Source: an uncultured Acetatifactor sp. (lineage in GTDB: Bacteria; Bacillota; Clostridia; Lachnospirales; Lachnospiraceae). From it: a DNA stretch of 10,379 nt. The position numbers were made by a program, and so were the translations under genes. The notes beneath the pieces were generated by a model. That model had not been told where the DNA came from. It worked only from the letters and a program-made list of their open reading frames with translations, and did not search any database. Every line of letters starts with the position of its first letter. The first letter of the stretch is position 1. Positions 7,301 to 10,379 of this stretch are shown here, piece after piece. The stretch covers positions 1-10,379 of the forward strand of contig CAJUJU010000083.1 of the NCBI GenBank assembly GCA_910586835.1, written 5' to 3'.

Positions 7301-8533
7301 GCCAGCACCAATTCCACCACGGTTTATGTGGTGACCAGAGAGGATAAAAAAAGAACCAATGAAGAGATTGCGGACACCATCCGGGAAATGACTGCCGGAA
7401 TGGACGCGGAGATTAAGATAGATACTTCCAGCATGGATATGAGCGCCATGGGCGGAAGCGGTATTTCCATTCAGGTGCGCGGGCGAGAGCTGGATGAACT
7501 GCAGCGAATTGCCGGAGAAGTAGCGGCCATTGTGGAGAGTGTGGAGGGGACTGCGGAGGTCAGCGATGGATTGGAAGATGCGGACGAGGAGCTTCGTATC
7601 ACCATTGACCGGGACGAGGCGGTTCACTACGGGCTGACGGTGGCGCAGGTCTACAGTCAGATTTACGGCAGGCTGGCGGAGGCCGGCAGCGCTACCACGC
7701 TGGTGGCGGCGGACAAGGATTACAATGTATATGTGATGAGCGGAAGCGACATGGAGCTGACAAGAGAGCTGGTAAAAGGGCTGGAGATTTCCGGCAAGGA
7801 CGAAAACGGCGAGGAGGCAGTGCTGCGGCTGGAGGACATCGCTGATTTTGAAGCGGCAGCTTCTCTGACATCCATCAATCGTCAGGATCAGAGCAGGTAT
7901 GTATCCGTGTCCGCGTCCATTGCCAACGGATACAATGTTGGCCTGGTGTCCGGCGAGGTGGAGAAAAAGCTGGCGGATTATGAGGTGCCCGCAGGTTACA
8001 GACTTGTATTTACCGGTGAGAATGAGATGATAAATGATGCCATGGAACAGATGATGCTTATGCTGGTGCTGGCGGTTGCGTTCATGTATCTGATCATGGT
8101 GGCGCAGTTCCAGTCGCTGAAGTCGCCCTTTATCATTATGTTTACCATACCGCTTGCGTTTACGGGAGGATTTTTGGGATTGTTTCTCAGCGGCAGTGAG
8201 ATCAGCGTTATTGCCATGATAGGATTTGTCATGCTGGCAGGGATTATTGTAAATAACGGTATTGTGCTGATCGATTACATGAATCAGCTGCGGGAGAGCG
8301 GTATGGAGAAGAGGGCCGCTATTCTGGAGGCCGGGCGCACCAGGCTTCGGCCGGTGCTTATGACGGCACTGACCACGATCCTGGCGCTGTCTACCATGGT
8401 ATTCAGCAACGACATGGGATCTGAGATGGCAAAGCCCATGGCGGTGGTAACCATAGGAGGGCTGCTCTATGGTACGTTGCTGACCCTGATTGTTATCCCC
8501 TGTGTTTATGACCTGTTCAACAGAAAAGGCTGA
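4391..8533 (+). CDS. RND-family efflux permease with large coiled-coil insertion
   Basis: 1380 residues; ordinary RND pumps have about 1030-1060. Twelve membrane segments can be traced: TM1 at about 11-28, TM2-6 within about 698-850, TM7 at about 884-902, and TM8-12 within about 1216-1373. TM4 carries GMLVDNSIVVIEN (Asp765), the AcrB Asp407/Asp408 position with the second Asp replaced by Asn. TM10 has VNNGIVLID (1287-1295), where AcrB's proton-relay Lys is Asn, as in Firmicute pumps such as SwrC. It should be a proton-driven exporter of amphiphilic compounds, lipids or peptides. Residues about 200-555 form an extra extracellular segment with heptad repeats at each end. No membrane-fusion or outer-membrane partner is encoded nearby, as expected in a Gram-positive. 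The start at 4391 follows a poorly placed GGAAAGG (4369-4375), so translation may be weak. The gene is controlled by the promoter and operator upstream and is followed by a terminator and tetR. Confidence 0.93.
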   Translation: MISKFSVKKPYTVLVGVVLAIILGVVSFTRMTADLLPNISLPYVLVMTTYPGASPETVEMAVTQPVESAMATVSNIESISSVSGENYSMVILEFAQTADMNAVSLEIRESLDQIKSYWDDSVGNPIIMKMNPDMLPVMIAAVGVEGMDNAQISTYVQDSIVPELESLEGVASVSATGLLEESVNVVIRQEKVDAINEMVFAAIDDKMAEAEQELADGKKEIEDGKKELVNGRQELLDAKQELANGRQELADGKQELADGKTELENQQSGILNQLAVQKNALMTAKTNLEALQKSLITAKALHDGVGQIDAAIEALSPLRGSSVSYSLSMRKLMAARQDIAVSGNNPEAAAKLAEAENEIAVLKSKVTENAVLAQSWGQISGSAGSSGVTLPSMEELKNMDWTDENNAQTIGSSLAAVDAAILGLQAQKSELESQLAYATGGLGYDGFVAQVNQILAAQKITDIDKAIQEINGGLLLVEQGELSAAIEFANGKAQIMLGEYQLEVAESQLSAGEEQIDSGLDQLKEAQDQLKDAEEQIAEGEKQLEEAKEDAYDQADMSNVLTVDTIKNLLTAQNFSMPAGYVTEEGIDYMVRVGDKPATVEELQALPLLDLHMDGVPVITLGDAADVFYTDNSADIYTNVDGSVGVMLSIQKQTGYSTGEVSDLLARRFEELTEEKEGLSLITLMDQGIYIDLVMDSIFNNIIFGFGLAILILILFLKDLRPTAVVAVSIPISLVTAVVCMFFSGVTLNIISLSGLALGIGMLVDNSIVVIENIYRLRSLGYDVKEASMQGAGEVAGAIVASTMTTVCVFLPIVFTEGITRQLFVDMGLTIAYSLLASLVIALTVVPAMASMTLKKTKEQKEGRFFRALVRIYEKTLSGALKVKPVVLGAVLVLLVGSIALAYTNGTAFMSDMDSTQLTVSVQLADDATLDQTRELTNQVVEAIMSIEEVQNVGAMTSSSGLSMMGGGGNASTNSTTVYVVTREDKKRTNEEIADTIREMTAGMDAEIKIDTSSMDMSAMGGSGISIQVRGRELDELQRIAGEVAAIVESVEGTAEVSDGLEDADEELRITIDRDEAVHYGLTVAQVYSQIYGRLAEAGSATTLVAADKDYNVYVMSGSDMELTRELVKGLEISGKDENGEEAVLRLEDIADFEAAASLTSINRQDQSRYVSVSASIANGYNVGLVSGEVEKKLADYEVPAGYRLVFTGENEMINDAMEQMMLMLVLAVAFMYLIMVAQFQSLKSPFIIMFTIPLAFTGGFLGLFLSGSEISVIAMIGFVMLAGIIVNNGIVLIDYMNQLRESGMEKRAAILEAGRTRLRPVLMTALTTILALSTMVFSNDMGSEMAKPMAVVTIGGLLYGTLLTLIVIPCVYDLFNRKG
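5021..5188 (+). repeat. Eight 21-bp tandem units encoding xxELxxG heptads
   Basis: Residues 211-266 of the RND protein are eight consecutive seven-residue units such as EQELADG, KKELVNG and KQELADG. At DNA level they are imperfect 21-bp repeats, with the fifth to seventh units most alike (CAGGAGCTTGC-type cores). The pattern matches the X-X-X-Leu-X-X-Gly heptad family known from YhgE/Pip and some MmpL/RND-type proteins. It predicts a charged, elongated coiled-coil helix outside the membrane. Near-identical units could allow copy-number change by slippage. Confidence 0.85.
5912..6037 (+). repeat. Second heptad block of the RND insertion
   Basis: Residues 508-549 comprise six heptads beginning with Gln-Leu or Gln-Ile (QLSAGEE, QIDSGLD, QLKEAQD, QLKDAEE, QIAEGEK, QLEEAKE). 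With the first block at 211-266 it could make the returning strand of a long antiparallel helical hairpin, with residues about 300-455 as its distal part. The hairpin is inferred from repeat phase and position; only the heptads are seen directly. Confidence 0.7.
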
Positions 8534-8586
8534 TCAGGGCGCAGAGATCAATTGGAAAAGAGTGAAATTCTTTGCACACCGGGCAG

Positions 8587-8638
8587 CACCTGAAGACAGG
8601 CCGGCGTCTGCGAACAGGCCGGTGCCTTTTTTCAGGTG
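8587..8638 (+). terminator. Intrinsic terminator after the RND permease
   Basis: The core hairpin pairs AGG-CCGGC (8598-8605) with GCCGG-TG-CCT (8618-8627), with a two-base bulge and a 12-base loop, followed by a T run (8627-8632). An outer inverted repeat, CACCTGAA (8587-8594) with TTCAGGTG (8631-8638), encloses it and would compete with or extend the stem. It lies 38 bases before the tetR start, so tetR is transcribed either by read-through or from a promoter I cannot identify. Confidence 0.75.
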
Positions 8639-8675
8639 ACTGGCGTCCGGATTTGAGTCGCCGCAAGGGAGCGGC

Positions 8676-9335
8676 ATGGAGATTGGAATGGGGAAAATTA
8701 CAGGACTGGAAGAGATAAGAGATGTGCCGCCGAAGGTGCTTGGCATGTACCGGGCAGTGGTGGAGTTGATTGAGGAGGGCGCGGATATCGCGGGTCTTAG
8801 GGTCTCTACCATCACTGACAGAGCCGGTATCGGAAAGGGAACGGCATATGAGTATTTTGAGACCAAGGAGGAAATCGTGGCCTGTGCCATGGTCTATTAT
8901 ATGCAGTGGCTGTTTGATTGGCTGGGAAAGATTCTTCTGGAGAAGGAAAGCTTTCGGGAACAGTTGGATTATCTTTTGGATGAGATGGAAAAAGAGAACG
9001 GCAGAAAGTTCTGCTTCCTGCGGTTTGTGCATATCCTGACGGACAATTCGGAATTCAGCCAGCTGATCCGACAGAAGCTTGGTACCCGGGAGGCTGAGAA
9101 GTGTATGCCCATGGCCATATTTGAGAAGGTGTTGAGACGGGCGGTGGAGCGTGGAGAACTGCGGGATGATCTGCCAATGGATTATATGGTTTACAGTGTT
9201 TTTGCGCATTTGTTGACTTATATGATGGCCATTACCACGGAGCAGAGCTTTCATGTAGATCCGGCAGGGATGCGTCCCTATGTGTTTCGGGGAATTCTGG
9301 GGGAGCTTTGCAGGACGGAGCAGAAACAGGGCTGA
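8676..9335 (+). CDS. TetR/AcrR-family transcriptional regulator
   Basis: 219 residues, typical for the family. The N-terminal DNA-binding domain (about residues 15-70) has the TetR helix-turn-helix: VSTITDRAGIGKGTAYEYF (43-61) followed by ETKEEIVACAM. The recognition helix is GKGTAYEYF (53-61). The rest is the helical, variable ligand-binding and dimerisation domain, which does not reveal the inducer. The ATG at 8676 is chosen for AAGGGAG (8665-8671) at a normal distance; an in-frame ATG at 8688 is a weaker alternative. The gene follows the RND permease by 142 bp across a terminator. The best candidate target is the palindrome at 4303-4322 in front of the permease, giving a classic repressor-pump pair. 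Control of its own synthesis through read-through from the same promoter is an inference. No second copy of that palindrome is seen in front of tetR. Confidence 0.93.
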   Translation: MEIGMGKITGLEEIRDVPPKVLGMYRAVVELIEEGADIAGLRVSTITDRAGIGKGTAYEYFETKEEIVACAMVYYMQWLFDWLGKILLEKESFREQLDYLLDEMEKENGRKFCFLRFVHILTDNSEFSQLIRQKLGTREAEKCMPMAIFEKVLRRAVERGELRDDLPMDYMVYSVFAHLLTYMMAITTEQSFHVDPAGMRPYVFRGILGELCRTEQKQG

Positions 9336-9360
9336 AGAGCTCACTTTGATTTGTTTTTGT

Positions 9361-9382
9361 AAAGGCAGTAACGCTGCTTTTT
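9361..9382 (+). terminator. Intrinsic terminator after tetR
   Basis: AAAGGCAG (9361-9368) pairs with CTGCTTTT (9374-9381) around a TAACG loop, and the T run spans 9378-9382. The G+C part of the stem is only four or five pairs, so termination may be partial. It lies 25 bases after the tetR stop codon. Confidence 0.6.
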
Positions 9383-9447
9383 GATTCTCTCTCTTTTGGA
9401 AATGAAGTGATTTTGTAAGAGGCAGATTGTATTTGGAAGGAGGACTT

Positions 9448-9610
9448 ATGGATCGTTGGTACAAAAATTTATAGTCAGGGAACACTTGAGGTAACTGAAA
9501 TATGGGTTGATGTAGAGACAGGTGTAAATTATGTGTTTCGCAGGAGCGGAAATGCAGGCGGCTTCACTCCATTACTTGATGAAGAAGGAAAGCCGGTAAT
9601 AACCCCATAA
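9448..9610 (+). pseudogene. DUF6440-like small protein gene, frameshifted in an A5 run
   Basis: The ATG at 9448 has an excellent ribosome binding site, AAGGAGG (9437-9443), but its frame stops after eight codons (MDRWYKNL). One frame over, 9458-9610 encodes IYSQGTLEVTEIWVDVETGV, then NYVFRRSGNAGGFTPLLDEE, then GKPVITP. I recognise this as the small DUF6440-type family (TGVNY and GGxTPLLDxxGKP). Removing one A from the run at 9463-9467 joins the two into a 53-residue protein, MDRWYKIYSQG onward, of normal family length. The function of the family is unknown. The break may be a true pseudogene, a phase-variable homopolymer, a sequencing error, or much less likely a programmed +1 shift. It stands alone between two terminators, so it is a separate small unit. 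Family assignment is from memory. Confidence 0.6.
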
Positions 9611-9749
9611 TAGTAAGTTGACGGAACACTTTTTCAAAAGGGAGCGGATAAAGGCAGAGAACGCTTTAGAATGGGTTAGACAGCCTGGCAGCATAAGGGC
9701 TTGTACGAGGAAAATCAAGAACGAGGAAATGAATCAGGCGTAACAGGAT
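9611..9749 (+). other. Spacer with no recognised gene
   Basis: Between the broken small gene and the terminator at 9750 I see no supported gene. Short frames exist, for example a possible TTG start at 9618 running 41 codons to 9743, but no ribosome binding site or family likeness supports them. This may be the untranslated tail of the small-gene transcript or eroded coding DNA. Confidence 0.4.
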
Positions 9750-9783
9750 GGCGATGGAGTATAGGAAGCTCTGTCGCCTTTTT
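9750..9783 (+). terminator. Intrinsic terminator ending the small-gene unit
   Basis: GGCGATGGAG (9750-9759) pairs with CTCTGTCGCC (9769-9778), ten pairs including two G-T, around a nine-base loop and followed by five T (9779-9783). It would stop transcription from the DUF6440-like gene before the tRNA promoter. Confidence 0.85.
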
Positions 9784-9859
9784 GTCTGAAAATCAAATTT
9801 AAAAAAGTGTCACATTTAATATTGACATTTATATTGTGTGAAAAAATTGAAAAATTCTG

Positions 9860-9888
9860 TTGACAACTTTTGTAGTAGTTGTTATAAT
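9860..9888 (+). promoter_or_regulatory. Consensus promoter of the tRNA-Thr gene
   Basis: TTGACA (9860-9865) and TATAAT (9883-9888), both perfect and spaced by 17 bp, lie in a strongly AT-rich stretch (about 9785-9893). Transcription should start near 9895, about 40 bases before the tRNA. This is the expected strength for a stable-RNA gene. Confidence 0.9.
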
Positions 9889-9893
9889 TATTA

Positions 9894-9932
9894 ACAGTGA
9901 TTGCGGGGAAGCAGTAGTTCTCCTGTCACTGT
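9894..9932 (+). other. Hairpin in the tRNA precursor 5' leader
   Basis: ACAGTGA (9894-9900) pairs with TCACTGT (9926-9932). Inside it GGGGAA (9905-9910) pairs with TTCTCC (9918-9923, one G-T) around a seven-base loop, with a small internal loop between the stems. The hairpin starts at the predicted transcription start and ends three bases before the mature tRNA. It would fill the whole leader that RNase P removes. A role in precursor stability or processing is inferred. Confidence 0.55.
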
Positions 9933-9935
9933 GAT

Positions 9936-10008
9936 GCTGCTGTGGCTCAGTCGGTAGAGCGTCGCATTGGTAGTGCGGAGGTCACGGGTCCGATTCCCGT
10001 CAGCAGCT
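9936..10008 (+). tRNA. tRNA-Thr (anticodon GGT)
   Basis: A full 73-nt cloverleaf. The acceptor GCTGCTG pairs with CAGCAGC, and the D-stem GCTC/GAGC has loop AGTCGGTA. The anticodon stem TCGCA/TGCGG has loop TTGGTAG giving anticodon GGT, the variable loop has five bases, and the T-stem is ACGGG/CCCGT. It reads ACC and ACT threonine codons. Position 73 is T, and CCA is not encoded, so it must be added after transcription. The T-loop is TCCGATT, with C where position 55 is nearly always T. The gene is a single transcription unit with its own promoter, leader hairpin and terminator. Confidence 0.95.
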
Positions 10009-10016
10009 TATTGTTA

Positions 10017-10059
10017 AATAGCGGAAACCTGGTCAAAGACCGGATTTCCACTATTTTTT
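10017..10059 (+). terminator. Strong intrinsic terminator after tRNA-Thr
   Basis: AATAG, GGAAA and CTGGTC on the 5' side pair with GACCGG, TTTCC and CTATT on the 3' side around an AAA loop. The stem runs from 10017 to 10055 with two mismatches and one G-T pair. A run of six T follows (10054-10059). It begins nine bases after the tRNA. Confidence 0.92.
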
Positions 10060-10116
10060 GTGTATAAATCTGCAGACAGTAGCTTTGGCTAAGGCAATGC
10101 TTTCGCTGTAAGCATC

Positions 10117-10260
10117 ATGGATGCGGCGTCTATTATTAAGATGTTTTCTGTAAGATATCGGACGGATGATAAAAGCCTTGGAATTGGCGTTGGTTATCAG
10201 GAGGATATGAAAGTATTTTACGGAACGGCAGAAGACGGGAGCGTTCAGGCAGTGCTATGA
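10117..10260 (+). pseudogene. Unrecognised 47-codon frame, possibly a gene remnant
   Basis: ATG at 10117 opens a frame that ends with TGA at 10258-10260. The composition looks protein-like rather than random, with segments such as MFSVRYRTDDKSLGIGVGYQ and VFYGTAEDGSVQAVL. No ribosome binding site precedes the ATG, and the frame is closed by TAA at 10090-10092, only 24 bases before the ATG. It could be the 3' end of a decayed gene left beside the tRNA. I do not recognise the family, and chance is a real alternative. Confidence 0.3.
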
Positions 10261-10300
10261 GAGAGAAGTTTGTTTTATGGTACAAGTTTGCGTTTTGATG

Positions 10301-10329
10301 GTGACAAAATGTTTATTATATGATATAAC
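10301..10329 (+). promoter_or_regulatory. Candidate promoter near the window end
   Basis: GTGACA (10301-10306) and TATAAC (10324-10329), spaced by 17 bp, each differ from consensus at one base. It would drive something beyond the right edge, starting near the hairpin at 10331. AT-rich DNA yields such matches by chance, so confidence is low. Confidence 0.35.
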
Positions 10330-10330
10330 T

Positions 10331-10359
10331 CAAACTTCCCACATTAAAAATGGGATTTG
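10331..10359. repeat. Imperfect inverted repeat at the window end
   Basis: CAAA and TCCCA (10331-10341, separated by CT) pair with TGGGA and TTTG (10351-10359) around a nine-base AT-rich loop. It may be a leader hairpin for a gene to the right or a subterminal hairpin of an IS200/IS605-type element. Neither can be decided without the following sequence. Confidence 0.35.
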
Positions 10360-10379
10360 CTCCTTGAAAAATCAATACT

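Larger units (their letters stand above)
10060..10379. other. Gene-poor tail after the tRNA unit
   Basis: These 320 bases hold no recognised gene. There is a 47-codon frame without a ribosome binding site (10117-10260), a candidate promoter (10301-10329) and a hairpin (10331-10359). They may lead into a gene or mobile element beyond the window. No copy of the tRNA 3' end is seen, so there is no sign of an integration site here. Confidence 0.5.

Noticed and set aside
8517..9485. Minus-strand open frame of 322 codons
   Set aside because: It is antisense to tetR, whose helix-turn-helix and ribosome binding site are clear.
9618..9743. Possible 41-codon gene starting with TTG
   Set aside because: No ribosome binding site, no ATG or GTG start, and no family likeness.
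9894..9935. T-box or other riboswitch before tRNA-Thr
   Set aside because: The structure is a short simple hairpin leading straight into a tRNA; no T-box sequence, specifier loop or antiterminator is present.
9936..10060. Integrative element attached at the tRNA gene
   Set aside because: No integrase and no repeat of the tRNA 3' end are visible within the window.

Overview
The window looks like chromosomal DNA of a spore-forming, Gram-positive anaerobe of the Clostridia, most likely Lachnospiraceae-like. The reasons are a SigH-type sporulation sigma factor next to rlmB, strong GGAGG-type ribosome binding sites, consensus TTGACA-17-TATAAT promoters, and an RND permease of the Firmicute type with no adaptor gene beside it. 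This placement is inferred from gene content; no database comparison was possible.

Layout. (1) 1-2368, plus strand: the 3' part of rlmB (23S rRNA 2'-O-methyltransferase), then sigH (RNA polymerase sporulation sigma factor), then a membrane-anchored metallo-beta-lactamase-fold protein of the ComEC-like type. (2) 2398-4074, minus strand: a single ABC exporter half-transporter, convergent with the MBL gene and visibly more AT-rich than its neighbours. (3) 4075-4390: a divergent control region. It has a weak minus-strand promoter overlapped by a palindrome, and a perfect plus-strand sigma-A promoter followed by a 20-bp TetR-type operator. (4) 4391-9335: a 1380-residue RND permease with a large coiled-coil insertion, an intrinsic terminator, and a TetR-family regulator. 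(5) 9336-10379: a gene-poor tail. It holds a small DUF6440-like gene broken by one extra base, two intrinsic terminators, a tRNA-Thr(GGT) unit with its own consensus promoter, leader hairpin and terminator, and a fragmentary reading frame of unknown origin.

How the parts work together. The clearest functional unit is promoter, operator, RND permease, terminator and tetR. The regulator very probably binds the palindrome just downstream of the permease promoter and is relieved by a ligand that the pump exports or that perturbs the membrane. rlmB and sigH form a housekeeping/sporulation neighbourhood known from other Firmicutes. The ABC exporter looks like an insertion between this block and the RND unit.

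I found no CRISPR array, integrase, transposase or recognisable defence system. The observations most worth a second look are the heptad-repeat coiled coil inside the RND pump, the operator placement, the frameshifted small gene, and the hairpin-led tRNA transcription unit.
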